DNA from: Bradyrhizobium amphicarpaeae
GTDB lineage: Bacteria; Pseudomonadota; Alphaproteobacteria; Rhizobiales; Xanthobacteraceae
Direction of reading: 5' to 3'
Assembly: GCF_002266435.3 (NCBI RefSeq)
Contig: NZ_CP029426.2
Location: 6,292,001-6,356,000 of the forward strand
Length of the DNA: 64,000 bases
Notes under the pieces: model-generated
The model's input: only the letters and a program-made list of their open reading frames with translations
What the model was told of the DNA's origin: nothing
Databases searched by the model: none
Position numbers and translations under genes: made by a program
Part shown: positions 39,825 through 52,293 of the stretch, in pieces
Layout: each line of letters opens with the position of its first letter
How positions within the stretch are numbered: the first letter of the stretch is position 1

Positions 39825-40841
39825 TTATGCCGCGCTCTTCACCAACCCAAACGCCTCCGCAAGCAGCGAATACGACTTTTTCCGCGCCTCGTGATCGTAC
39901 ACCGCCGTGATCACCATCAGTTCGTCCGGCTTGCTCGCCTCGATCAGCAGCTGCAGCTTCTTCTGCACCGTCGCGGGGCTGCCGACGAACAGACGCGAAC
40001 GGTTGCGCAGGATCGAGGTGCGCTCGGCGTCGGAGTAAGGATAGGCCAGCGCCTCCTCGACGCTCGGCAACGGCAGATATTGACCGCGGTCGCGACGCAG
40101 CCGGTTGAGGTCGAACGAAGAGGCAAGCTGTTCGGCCTCCTCGTCGGTATCGGCGGTGATGACGGCGACCGCGAGGATGGCGTGTGGACTTGCACGCCAG
40201 GCCGAAGGCTGGAAGCGGTTGCGATAGTGCACCATCGCATCGACCGCGTCGTGGGACGCGAAGTGATGCGCGAAGGCGAAGCCCATGCCGACTTGCGCGG
40301 CCAGCTCCGAGGAATAATCGCTGGAGCCGAGCAGCCAGATCGGCGGCAACCTGGTGTCGTCGGGCATGGCAACGACGTTGTGGTAAGGGTGCCCTGCGGG
40401 AAATTCGCGGGTCTCCCACAGAATCAGTTCGTGCAGCCGCTCCAGGAAATCGTCGCCCTCGCGGCGGTCGAGCCGGCTGCGCAGCGCATAGGCCGTCGCG
40501 CCGTCGGTACCGGGCGCGCGACCGAGGCCGAGGTCGATGCGGCCGGGAAACAGCGCTTCCAGCATCTTGAAGCGTTCGGCCACCACCAGCGGTGCATGAT
40601 TGGGCAGCATCACGCCACCGGAGCCGACGCGGATATTCTGCGTCACCGCTGCGATCTGCCCGATCATGACGTCGGGCGCCGGGCTCGCGACCGAGGCGAG
40701 GTTGTGGTGCTCGGCGAGCCAGTAGCGGACATAGCCGAGCCCGTCGATGTGGCGCGCGAGATCGATGCTGTTGCGCAGCGCCGCGGCGGGTTTTGTGCCT
40801 GTGGTGACGACGGAGAGGTCGAGGACTGAGAGCGGGATCAT
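39825..40841 (-). CDS. LLM-class (luciferase-like) flavin-dependent oxidoreductase
   Basis: 338 residues. Typical features of the MsnO8-like LLM subgroup are present: [17 protein letters not shown] near residue 40, [19 protein letters not shown] and [12 protein letters not shown]. It should be a TIM-barrel enzyme using FMN or F420-like flavin; the substrate is unknown. It is a single gene that converges on pheA. Confidence 0.9.
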   Translation of the reverse strand: MIPLSVLDLSVVTTGTKPAAALRNSIDLARHIDGLGYVRYWLAEHHNLASVASPAPDVMIGQIAAVTQNIRVGSGGVMLPNHAPLVVAERFKMLEALFPGRIDLGLGRAPGTDGATAYALRSRLDRREGDDFLERLHELILWETREFPAGHPYHNVVAMPDDTRLPPIWLLGSSDYSSELAAQVGMGFAFAHHFASHDAVDAMVHYRNRFQPSAWRASPHAILAVAVITADTDEEAEQLASSFDLNRLRRDRGQYLPLPSVEEALAYPYSDAERTSILRNRSRLFVGSPATVQKKLQLLIEASKPDELMVITAVYDHEARKKSYSLLAEAFGLVKSAA

Positions 40842-41241
40842 GGCGCGCTAACCTAGTGAAGGACCGGGCGGCGACAATGGGGTGGCTGCGCAGGTCTGAC
40901 GTGTGCAGGTCGCGAGCCGAGGCCTCCAGGTCAAAGCGGGTTGATTGGGCCAATTAACGTCCACGTAACAAAACATTCCTTCTGCCCACAGCCGATATTG
41001 CCTCCAAACTCAGTCTCCCTATTCAATATATCATTGATACTTATATATTTCTCTCATATTGCCATTCGCCCACCAAAGTCAGCTTACAACAAATAATTCG
41101 ACTATTATCGGCACAAGTGGGCGATTTCCCATCCCTGATGGGCTGTCGATCAAACCGCCTTTGCCCTATCTTAGGCTCTCCCAAGCTAGACCTGACCGTC
41201 GGCCGCCAGGATCTGGCGACACATCTGGAGCGAGTGGTGCC
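40842..41241. other. 400-bp intergenic region before metF with an AT-rich core
   Basis: Between the LLM gene (minus) and metF (plus). Positions 40975-41100 are unusually AT-rich for this genome, probably promoter DNA. It contains the odd palindrome TATCATTGATA at 41029-41039. I do not recognise a SAM or cobalamin riboswitch, and no coding sequence looks real: the metF frame extends upstream but lacks conserved sequence. Confidence 0.6.
41029..41039. promoter_or_regulatory. Small palindrome in the metF promoter region (possible operator)
   Basis: TATCA-T-TGATA, perfect 5-bp arms around one base, inside an AT-rich stretch about 200 bp before metF. ArsR-family methionine-cycle regulators bind short AT-rich palindromes of this kind, but no such regulator gene is in the window. 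Assignment is speculative. Confidence 0.25.
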
Positions 41242-42162
41242 ATGACCGATCTGACGATTCCTGCCCGAGCCAACGGGCAAGACGGGCACCTGAAGCGGCC
41301 TGCGATCTCCTTCGAATTCTTTCCGCCCAAGACGGAAGACATGGAGCGCAATCTCTGGGAGACCATCAACCGGCTCGCCCCGCTCGACCCGAAATTCGTC
41401 TCGGTGACCTATGGCGCCGGCGGCTCGACCCGCGAACGTACCCATTCCACCATTGCCCGCATCCTGAAAGAGACCGCGCTGCTGCCGGCGGCGCATTTGA
41501 CCTGTGTCGGCGCCTCGCGCGGCGAGATCGACGAGATCGTCGACCGCTATCACGAGGTCGGCGTCCGCCACATCGTGGCCCTGCGCGGCGATCCCGCCGG
41601 CGGCATCGGCACGCCCTATTCCAGCCATCCCGACGGCTACCAGAGCTCGGCCGACCTCGTCGCCGGCATCAAGAAGCGGCACGGCGACGTCGAAGTGTCG
41701 GTGTCGGCCTATCCCGAGAAGCACCCCGAAGCGCGCGACTTCGATGCCGACATCGACACGCTGCAGGCCAAGGTCGACGCCGGCGCGACCCGCGCGATCA
41801 CCCAGGTGTTCTTCGACAACGACCTCTACTTCCGCTACCTCGACCGCGTCCGCGCGCGTGGCATCGAGATTCCGATCGTGCCAGGCATCATGCCGATGCA
41901 CAATTTCAAGCAGGCGCGCAATTTCGTCACCCGCGCCGGAACCACCGTGCCGGACTGGTTCGCCGCGAAATTCGAGGGCCTCGATGACGACGTCGAGACC
42001 CGCAAGCTGGTGGCCGCGACCGTTGCGGCCGGCCAGGTGCAGAAGCTCGCCAAGAACGGCGTCGACACCTTCCATTTCTACACCATGAACCGCGCCGATC
42101 TCGTATTCGCGATCAGCCATTTGCTCGGCATCCGCGCCAAGAGCGCGCAAAAGGCGGCGTAA
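41242..42162 (+). CDS. metF: Methylenetetrahydrofolate reductase
   Basis: 306 residues from the ATG at 41242. SFEFFPPKTEDME, SVTYGAGGSTRERT and the later PGIMPMHNFKQ are family signatures of this FAD-dependent TIM-barrel enzyme. It reduces methylene-THF to methyl-THF, the substrate of MetH. It lies 6 bp upstream of metH, so substrate supply and use are co-transcribed. Confidence 0.96.
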   Translation: MTDLTIPARANGQDGHLKRPAISFEFFPPKTEDMERNLWETINRLAPLDPKFVSVTYGAGGSTRERTHSTIARILKETALLPAAHLTCVGASRGEIDEIVDRYHEVGVRHIVALRGDPAGGIGTPYSSHPDGYQSSADLVAGIKKRHGDVEVSVSAYPEKHPEARDFDADIDTLQAKVDAGATRAITQVFFDNDLYFRYLDRVRARGIEIPIVPGIMPMHNFKQARNFVTRAGTTVPDWFAAKFEGLDDDVETRKLVAATVAAGQVQKLAKNGVDTFHFYTMNRADLVFAISHLLGIRAKSAQKAA

Positions 42163-42168
42163 GACGAC

Positions 42169-46020
<3,852 letters not shown>

Positions 46021-46212
46021 GCCTCCGTACCATCAAAAGTGCGAAAACAACCCCATGCACAGTAGCCATGGGTTTGAAAAGGTTGAGCAATTTTTTTGTG
46101 GCGTCGGGCGGGTTTTGCGCCGTCGGGCAAAACAGGTGTATCGTTGCACGATCGGCTGCTGTGCGTGGTCCTGGAGCAGGGCAATCGCATGTCGAGCGAT
46201 GTCGCTCGTGGC
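46021..46212. other. Non-coding stretch after metH, probably a dispersed repeat
   Basis: It begins with sequence such as GCGAAAACAACCCCATGCACA, followed by T-rich and GGCGGGTTTTGC blocks. No coding frame is convincing. I believe similar blocks recur in Bradyrhizobium genomes, but that is from memory and needs a search. Confidence 0.4.
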
Positions 46213-46333
46213 CATCCTTCGAGACGACCGCTCCGCGGTCTCCTCAGGATAACGCTGAACCCGCGGCTTTGCCCCGCGAAAGAGCCGCCAAGCATTCGGT
46301 CCTCATCCTGAGGGCCCGCCGTCTCGAAGGATG
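46213..46333. repeat. Palindromic repeat with perfect 14-bp outer arms
   Basis: CATCCTTCGAGACG (46213-46226) and its exact reverse complement (46320-46333) enclose inner matching pieces (CTCAGGAT / ATCCTGAG). It resembles the first palindrome of each unit in the array at 48805-50003, which has the same ATCCTTCGAG core and CTCAGGAT inner arm. It is non-coding. Confidence 0.8.
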
Positions 46334-46497
46334 ACCGCAAGCGAGTTTCCCACCACGTTCTGCTCAAATGCGATGGTGCTGCTCCTCAAGGGGAGCGCGG
46401 ACGGTAGCGCGATCTGCCAAATGATCCCGGTCATGTGAACGCAACGCGCGCTCACCGCGACGAATGGCGGTCGCCGTCGCTGGCTGGGGGAAATCAG

Positions 46498-47505
46498 ATG
46501 CTCGACCCGCAACAATTGATGTGGACGCGGATTGCCGCGGGCATCTTCGTACTGCTGTCCGGATTGATGCTGTCCAACCTGATCCGCATGCGCGGCCGGA
46601 TGCAGGCGGCGCGAAGCTGGGACAAGGTCGAGGGCATCATCACGGTGTCCAGCGTCGATCGGCCGGCAGCGCACGCCTCCGACGACCAGAACGACGCCAA
46701 GCCCATCATCCGCTATCGCTATCGCGCCGGCGACCAGGAGCTGGAAGGCGACCAGGTCGCCGTCGGTGGCATTGCGATGACGACACCAGTGCTGGCCGCA
46801 AAGCTCGCCGGACGATATCCGGTCGGCGCCCATGTCGACGTCTATGTCGATCCGAAGCACCCGACCGAGGCGCTGCTGGAGCCGGCCGCGGCACAGAACG
46901 TCGCGGCACTCGCGGCCTTCACCATCGTGTTCGGCTTGATCGCCGCGACTTTGACCGCGCATGCGCTCGCGGGTCACGTGCTCTACGCCGCTCGTAACGT
47001 GCCGCTGTTCGTCTTCGCGCTACCGATCATCGTGCTGGTGGGCGGCGTGTTCTGCGTCGTCGCCTATGTCAGGACGCGCCGGCTGGCGAGCGCGAGCCTG
47101 CGCTGGCCGATCGCGGCGGGCCGGATCACCCATAGCGAAATGATCGAGGAGATCGTCGAGGAGACGAGCGACGATGACGACAAGCCGAGGACCACCAAGC
47201 TCCGGCATCGCTATCAGGTCGATCTGCGTTACGCCTACAAGGTCGGCAAACGCGACTTCACCGGCACGGAAGCCAATTGGGGCGGCACCATGATCACTGG
47301 CTTGCGCGAGGTCGCGGAAAAGGACGCAGCAAGATATCATCCCGGACAGAGCGTCCAGGTCTATTACGATCCCGACCGGCCCGGCCATGCCGTGCTGGAG
47401 CCCTCGAGCGGGGAAGGCGCGCTGGCTCCGCTGATCGGCGCCGCCGTCTGCGCGGTGGTCGGCGGCGTCTTTCTGACCATCCTGATCAAGGTCGGGTTCG
47501 CCTAA
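46498..47505 (+). CDS. Membrane protein with two DUF3592-like domains
   Basis: 335 residues from the ATG at 46498, preceded by GGGGGAAA. Two copies of an extracytoplasmic beta domain each end in a similar motif (GAHVDVYVDPKHPTEALLEP and GQSVQVYYDPDRPGHAVLEP). They are separated and bounded by about four membrane segments (near residues 10-30, 135-155, 168-190 and 310-332). The internal duplication is clear; the function is unknown. The stop codon TAA overlaps the first bases of the downstream repeat. Confidence 0.8.
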   Translation: MLDPQQLMWTRIAAGIFVLLSGLMLSNLIRMRGRMQAARSWDKVEGIITVSSVDRPAAHASDDQNDAKPIIRYRYRAGDQELEGDQVAVGGIAMTTPVLAAKLAGRYPVGAHVDVYVDPKHPTEALLEPAAAQNVAALAAFTIVFGLIAATLTAHALAGHVLYAARNVPLFVFALPIIVLVGGVFCVVAYVRTRRLASASLRWPIAAGRITHSEMIEEIVEETSDDDDKPRTTKLRHRYQVDLRYAYKVGKRDFTGTEANWGGTMITGLREVAEKDAARYHPGQSVQVYYDPDRPGHAVLEPSSGEGALAPLIGAAVCAVVGGVFLTILIKVGFA

Positions 47506-47603
47506 AGCGCGATGAGATTGGGATGAATCGTCATCGCGCTTTAGGTTGTTGTTTGAGCATAATCTTTTCGGAAAACCGCTTCGCACTTTTCCGGATCATG
47601 CTC
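47504..47603. repeat. Double-hairpin intergenic repeat that includes the end of the DUF3592 stop codon
   Basis: The first hairpin has perfect 12-bp arms AAAGCGCGATGA (47504-47515) and TCATCGCGCTTT (47531-47542). The second runs from GAGCAT (47555) to ATGCTC (47603), with TTTTCGGAAAA inside. The element lies between converging genes. I recognise the sequence type as a common rhizobial dispersed repeat. Confidence 0.75.
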
Positions 47604-47627
47604 TAGCGGCCGAGGGTGTTCGCTCTC

Positions 47628-48257
47628 TCACCCCTTCGGCGGCGCCAGCGGCTGCACGATCTCCCGGAACGGATCCAGCGCCTCGCAGCGCTCGGCATGC
47701 GCGCTCAGGGCCGGATAGCGCGACACGTCGAACAGCTGCGGATGCGCCTCGCGGGTGAAGCGAACGACGCAGGCCACCGCGACGTCGGCATGGCCGATGC
47801 GATCGCCCAGCCAGTACGGCGACGTCACCCTGGCGCGCTCGGCTTCCAGCACTTTCAGCACGTCGCCGATCTGCGCCTGGCAACGCTCGACCCACAGCGC
47901 GAGCTGCTCCTTTCGCAGCACGCGCTCGTAGAGCAGGCTCACCGCCTTGTCGCCGAGACCTGAGGCGAGCGCGCAGATGCGCAAATGCATCCGGCGCTCG
48001 GGGCCGCTCCGCGGCAGCATTACCCTGTCCTCGCCGACGAGTTCGTCGAGATAATCGAGAATGATCATACTCTCGATCAGCGCCTCGCCGTCATCGAGCA
48101 CCAGTGTCGGCACGCGGCGCAACGGATTGAAGGGCGCGATCTTGTCGGCGTCGCCGAAGGTCGACCAAGGCCGGTGCTTGAAGGCGAGCCCGTAAAGCCG
48201 CAGCGCAATCGCGACACGCCGGACGAAGGGGGAATCATATTGGCCGATCAGGAACAT
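47628..48257 (-). CDS. Glutathione S-transferase family protein
   Basis: 209 residues from the ATG at 48257. The N-terminal thioredoxin-like domain starts MFLIGQYDSPFVRRVAIAL, with RRVPTLVLDDGEALIESMIILDYL as the glutathione-binding segment. A helical C-terminal domain follows. It probably conjugates or reduces electrophiles; the substrate is unknown. The longer frame upstream runs into a palindromic repeat, so it was not used. Confidence 0.9.
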   Translation of the reverse strand: MFLIGQYDSPFVRRVAIALRLYGLAFKHRPWSTFGDADKIAPFNPLRRVPTLVLDDGEALIESMIILDYLDELVGEDRVMLPRSGPERRMHLRICALASGLGDKAVSLLYERVLRKEQLALWVERCQAQIGDVLKVLEAERARVTSPYWLGDRIGHADVAVACVVRFTREAHPQLFDVSRYPALSAHAERCEALDPFREIVQPLAPPKG

Positions 48258-48268
48258 GGGTCGCCTCT

Positions 48269-48351
48269 CGTCATTGCCGGGCTTGACCCGGCAATCCATC
48301 ACGCTTCAGACTAGAGTTTGATGGATGCCCGGATCAAGTCCGGGCATGACG
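48269..48351. repeat. Palindromic repeat filling the divergent GST promoter region
   Basis: Nested inverted repeat: CGTCATTGCCGGGCTTGACC on the left, mirrored by TCAAGTCCGGGCATGACG on the right, with GATGGAT/ATCCATC inner arms. It occupies 83 of the 116 bp between the GST gene and the small secreted protein gene. Confidence 0.8.
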
Positions 48352-48373
48352 ATCTCGGGCCGGGAGCGATCTG

Positions 48374-48784
48374 ATGCGATGTCTTCCATTCGCCGTTCTG
48401 GCATTATCGCTCGCGACGGCCTCGAACGCGCAGGATCGCCCGATCGGCTTCCAGACCCCGTCGAAGAACATCGCCTGCCAGGTCTTCACCGATAACAGTG
48501 AGGCCGTGCTCCGCTGCGACATCATGAACATCGATACCCGCCCGCGTCGGCCCGCCGATTGCGAGCTCGAATGGGGCAACGCCTTTGAGATGAGTGTGAA
48601 GGGAGCGGCCGGACGCATCTGCGCCGGTGACACCATCATGGACCCGTCGCTGCCGGTGCTGGCCTATGGCGAGGTGTGGCAGCGCGCGGGGTTTACGTGC
48701 CGATCGGAGCAGACCGGGCTGACGTGCTTTAACGCGATGCAGCGCGGGTTTTCGCTGGCGCGGACGAAGCAGGAGGTGTTTTGA
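48374..48784 (+). CDS. Small secreted protein, DUF6636-like
   Basis: 136 residues with a signal peptide (residues 1-19, cleavage after SNA). The mature part has six cysteines (in ACQVF, LRCDI, ADCELEW, RICAG, FTCRSEQ and LTCFNA) that could form disulfides. PIGFQTPSKNIACQVF resembles DUF6636 proteins. Function unknown; periplasmic or secreted. It converges on glpK across the large repeat array. Confidence 0.75.
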   Translation: MRCLPFAVLALSLATASNAQDRPIGFQTPSKNIACQVFTDNSEAVLRCDIMNIDTRPRRPADCELEWGNAFEMSVKGAAGRICAGDTIMDPSLPVLAYGEVWQRAGFTCRSEQTGLTCFNAMQRGFSLARTKQEVF

Positions 48785-48804
48785 GGACGAGTCGCCCCCA
48801 GCGA

Positions 48805-50003
48805 GTGTAGCCCGCATGAGCGCAGCGACATGCGGGATAGCGGCGCCGGATATCGCTACGCTCATCCGGACTACGGCACTACAAGCGCCGCCATAAGCTC
48901 AACCGTCATCCTGAGGTGCGAGCCTTGCGATGCGCGAGCATCGCCAGGGGAGCCTCGAAGGATGGGCGACGAGTGCTTCCAGCCCATCCTTCGAGGCGCG
49001 CAAGAGCGCGCTCCTCAGGATGACGGCGGAGCGTGTGACAGCGGACGATCTAGCGGGCGAGATGCGCCGTTTTCAAGAACGACAGCACACGCCGTCATTG
49101 TGAGCGGAGCGAACCCGCGGCAGCAGTCTGGATTGCTTCGTCGCAAGAGCTCGTGGCAATGACGGTGGCGAAAGTGAGAGTGCGTGTAGCCCGGATGGAG
49201 CGCAGCGCAATCCGGGATTCTCACCACCGGCGACAGCGGTCCCGGATGCGCTGCGCTCCATCCGGGCTACGGCACTACAAGCGCCGCCATAAGCTCAACC
49301 GTCATCCTGAGGTGCGAGCCTTGCGATGCGCGAGCATCGCCAGGGGAGCCTCGAAGGATGGGCGACGAGCGCTTCCAGCCCATCCTTCGAGGCGCGCAAG
49401 AGCGCGCACCTCAGGATGACGGCGGAGCTTGTGACAGCGGACGATCTAGCGGGCGAGATGCGCCGTTTTCAAGAACGACAGCACACGCCGTCATAGCGAG
49501 CGGAGCGAAGCAATCCAGACTGTCTCCGCGGCAGCCGTCTGGATTGCTTCGTCGCAAGAGCTCGTCGCAATGACGGTGCAGAGAGTGCGTGTAGCCCGGA
49601 TGGAGCGCAGCGCAATCCGGGATTCTCACCACGAGCGACAGCGGTCCCGGATGCGCTGCGCTCCATCCGGGCTACGGCACTACAAGCGCCGCCATAAGCT
49701 CAACCGTCATCCTGAGGTGCGAGCCTTGCGATGCGCGAGCATCGCCAGGGGAGCCTCGAAGGATGGGCGACGAGCGTTTCCAGCCCATCCTTCGAGGCGC
49801 GCAAGAGCGCGCACCTCAGGATGACGGCGGAGCTTGTGACAGCGGACGATCTAGCGGGCGAGATGCGCCGTTTTCAAGAACGACAGCACACGCCGTCATA
49901 GCGAGCGGAGCGAAGCAATCCAGACTGTCTCCGCGGCAGCAGTCTGGATTGTTTCGTTGCAAGAGCTCGTCGCAATGACGGTGGAGAGAGTGCGTGTAGC
50001 CCG
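48805..50003. repeat. 1.2-kb tandem array of composite palindromic units
   Basis: GTGTAGCCCG recurs at 48805, 49184, 49589 and 49994, so periods are 379, 405 and 405 bp. Each unit carries three different palindromes in order: (a) TGTAGCCCGGATGGAGCGC with its mirror ending in CCGGGCTAC; (b) CGTCATCCTGAGGTGCGAG with its mirror ending CTCAGGATGACG, around ATCCTTCGAGGC; (c) CGTCAT...GAAGCAATCCAGAC with GTCTGGATTGCTTC...AATGACG. The array starts and ends with GTGTAGCCCG. The last copy stops inside its palindrome, 1 bp before the glpK stop codon. Short open frames here repeat from copy to copy and are not genes. Confidence 0.9.
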
Positions 50004-50004
50004 T

Positions 50005-51510
50005 TTACCCCTCCCCCTCATCACTCGCCAGCACGCCCTTCACCGCGCGTGCCCAGCCCGCAAGCTTGCGCTCGCGCGTCGCCTGGCTCATCGCCGGCTT
50101 GAAGCGGTGCTCCAGCCGCCAATTGTCGGCGAATTTCGTCGGCTCGGGATAGACGCCGGCCTGGAGGCCGGCGAGGTAGGCAGCTCCCAGCGCCGTGGTC
50201 TCCTGGATCACGGGGCGATCGACCGGGGCGTCGAGCAGGTCCGCGAGGCGCTGCATGGTCCAGTCTGACGCGGTCATGCCGCCGTCGACGCGGAGCACGA
50301 CGCTGGCGGTTTCCGAACTCGGCCAGTCCGCGCGCATCGCGGCCCAGAGGTCGAAGGTCTGGTAGCAGACGCTTTCCAGCGCGGCGTGGGCGAGCTCGGC
50401 CGGGCCGGTGTTGCGGGTGAGGCCGAACAGCGCGCCGCGCACCCTGGGATTCCAGTAGGGCGCGCCCATGCCGACAAAGGCGGGGACGAGATAGACGCTT
50501 TGCATGGAGTCGGACTGGTCGGCGAGCGGCCCCGTCTCAGCGGCGTGCTTGATGATGCCGAGGCCGTCGCGCAGCCATTGCACGGCTGAGCCTGCGACGA
50601 AAATCGAGCCTTCGAGCGCATAGGTGCGTTTGCCGTCGAGCTGGTAGGCGACGGTGGTGAGCAGCTTGTTCTTCGACACCACCGGCGTGGTGCCGGTGTT
50701 GAGCAAGGCAAAGCAGCCGGTGCCGTAGGTGGACTTCATCATGCCCGGGCGGAAGCAGGCCTGGCCGATGGTGGCGGCCTGCTGGTCGCCGGCGATGCCG
50801 GAGATGAGAATCGCGCCGCCGAACAGATCGGGGGTGCTTTCGCCGAAGCGGGCAGACGAGTCCTTCACCTCGGGCAGCATCGAGCGCGGCACGCCGATGA
50901 TCTCAAGAAGCTCGTCGTCCCACTGGCCGGTGTGGATGTTGAACAGCAGCGTGCGCGAGGCGTTGGTGGCGTCGGTGGCGTGGACCTTGCCGCCGGTCAG
51001 GCGCCAGAGCAGGTAGCAGTCGACGGTGCCGAACATCAATTCGCCGCGCGCGGCGCGGGCGCGGGCGCCGGGGACGTGGTCGAGGATCCAGGCGATTTTG
51101 GTGCCGGAGAAATAGGGATCGATGATCAGCCCGGTCTTCTGCGAGATCACGGGCTCGCGGCCATCGGCCTTGAGCTTTGCGCAAATGTCGGCGGTGCGGC
51201 GATCCTGCCAGACGATGGCGCGGTGCACGGCCTGCCCGGTCGCGCGGTCCCACACCACGGTGGTCTCGCGCTGGTTGGTGATGCCGATTGCGGCGATGTC
51301 CTTTGCGCCGATGCCAGCCTGCGCGATCGCGTCGCGGCAGACCTTCACGGTCGACGTCCAGATGTCCTCAGGCTCGTGCTCGACCCAGCCCGAGGCTGGA
51401 AAATGCTGCGGGAACTCGGCCTGCGCCTTCGCCGCGATGGAGATGTCGCCGCGAAACACGATGGCGCGCGAAGAGGTGGTGCCCTGGTCGATGGCGAGGA
51501 CGAAAGACAT
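50005..51510 (-). CDS. glpK: Glycerol kinase
   Basis: 501 residues starting [19 protein letters not shown], the phosphate-1 loop of FGGY kinases. [41 protein letters not shown] and [19 protein letters not shown] are all family signatures. It phosphorylates glycerol to glycerol-3-phosphate. It is alone, without glpF or glpD nearby. Its stop codon lies directly at the edge of the repeat array. Confidence 0.97.
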   Translation of the reverse strand: MSFVLAIDQGTTSSRAIVFRGDISIAAKAQAEFPQHFPASGWVEHEPEDIWTSTVKVCRDAIAQAGIGAKDIAAIGITNQRETTVVWDRATGQAVHRAIVWQDRRTADICAKLKADGREPVISQKTGLIIDPYFSGTKIAWILDHVPGARARAARGELMFGTVDCYLLWRLTGGKVHATDATNASRTLLFNIHTGQWDDELLEIIGVPRSMLPEVKDSSARFGESTPDLFGGAILISGIAGDQQAATIGQACFRPGMMKSTYGTGCFALLNTGTTPVVSKNKLLTTVAYQLDGKRTYALEGSIFVAGSAVQWLRDGLGIIKHAAETGPLADQSDSMQSVYLVPAFVGMGAPYWNPRVRGALFGLTRNTGPAELAHAALESVCYQTFDLWAAMRADWPSSETASVVLRVDGGMTASDWTMQRLADLLDAPVDRPVIQETTALGAAYLAGLQAGVYPEPTKFADNWRLEHRFKPAMSQATRERKLAGWARAVKGVLASDEGEG

Positions 51511-51597
51511 GGCGGCTTACCCTTGGCGTTGTCCCGCGGGGGATCATTTCGCGGCATAGGGAGCGGATTAACGCGGCAACGTCAAGGCAGGTCTCAC

Positions 51598-51765
51598 TTA
51601 CCCTCCCCTGGAGGGGGAGGGTCGGATCACATGCAGCGCAGCGGAATGTGATCCGGGGTGGGGTGAAGGTCTTTCCACATCCGACACTGCCCGTGTTGAG
51701 AGATCACCCCACCCCGCTCGCGCTGCGCGCGATCGACCCTCCCCCTCCAGGGGAGGGTAAGAAAG
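51598..51765. repeat. Palindromic repeat downstream of the DUF559 gene
   Basis: Outer arms TTACCCTCCCCTGGAGGGGG (from 51598) and CCCTCCAGGGGAGGGTAA (to 51760) are near-perfect mirrors. The right part (51703-51765) is a directly oriented relative of the element at 52198-52258 on the other side of the DUF559 gene. Confidence 0.8.
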
Positions 51766-51778
51766 AGCGCGGCTCGAT

Positions 51779-52186
51779 TCAGGTCGAAGTCTTCCGCTTG
51801 CGCCGGTGCTCAAGCGGCATGGCTTCAGCTTCGCGCGAGCCGTAGAGCTCGACATAGATGCGCTCCATTACAGCGGTTAGATCGTTCGAGACCTCCGAAT
51901 TCCAGAATCGGACGACACGGTAGCCTTCGTTCTCAAGCCAGCGCTGGCGGACTAGATCGCGCGCCGCGTTGTCGTCCTCATTGTGGTGCCCGCCATCGAG
52001 CTCGATGATGAGACGCTTGGCCGGACAGAAAAAATCGACGACGTAGGGACCGACAGGTGCTTGCCGGCGGAAGTGCGAGCCGTCCAGCGGGAGTTCCTTG
52101 AGAGCACGCCACAGCATTCGCTCATGCGGCGTCGTGTTGGCTCTCAGCTTCTTTGCGGCGGCGCGTCGAATTGATGTTGAGACCAT
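51779..52186 (-). CDS. DUF559 / Vsr-like endonuclease domain protein
   Basis: 135 residues from the ATG at 52184-52186. RANTTPHERMLWRAL, FRRQAPVGPYVVDFFCP and LIIELDGGHH followed by RQRWLENEGYRVVRFWNSEV are the DUF559 pattern, a PD-(D/E)XK-type nuclease fold related to very-short-patch repair endonucleases. The candidate active site is the Asp of VVDF and the Glu/Asp of ELDGG. Its biological role is unknown. The frame continues upstream through a repeat, which I exclude. It is flanked by direct copies of one repeat. Confidence 0.85.
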   Translation of the reverse strand: MVSTSIRRAAAKKLRANTTPHERMLWRALKELPLDGSHFRRQAPVGPYVVDFFCPAKRLIIELDGGHHNEDDNAARDLVRQRWLENEGYRVVRFWNSEVSNDLTAVMERIYVELYGSREAEAMPLEHRRKRKTST

Positions 52187-52197
52187 CGCTGTGGCTT

Positions 52198-52258
52198 CCA
52201 CCCACCCCGCTCCGCGCAAACGCGAAACGACCCTCCCCTTCCAGGGAGGGTAAGGGAA
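52198..52258. repeat. Repeat upstream of the DUF559 gene, direct copy of part of 51598-51765
   Basis: CACCCACCCCGCTC, then CGACCCTCCCCTTCCAGGG and AGGGTAAGG, align in the same orientation with CACCCCACCCCGCTCG, CGACCCTCCCCCTCCAGGGG and AGGGTAAG at 51703-51765. It contains its own small CCCT/AGGG hairpin. Confidence 0.7.
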
Positions 52259-52293
52259 GCGTAGCGTCGATGCAATCTCTCGTGGTGCGAGAC

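Noticed and set aside
40842..41241. SAM or cobalamin riboswitch before metF-metH
   Set aside because: I could not find the conserved core of either class; a covariance-model scan would decide.
48830..49978. Several 60-110-codon frames in the array, some nearly identical to each other
   Set aside because: They repeat because the DNA repeats; they lie across palindromes and lack ribosome sites.
48805..50003. CRISPR array
   Set aside because: Units are about 400 bp, made of palindromes without unique spacers, and no cas gene is near.
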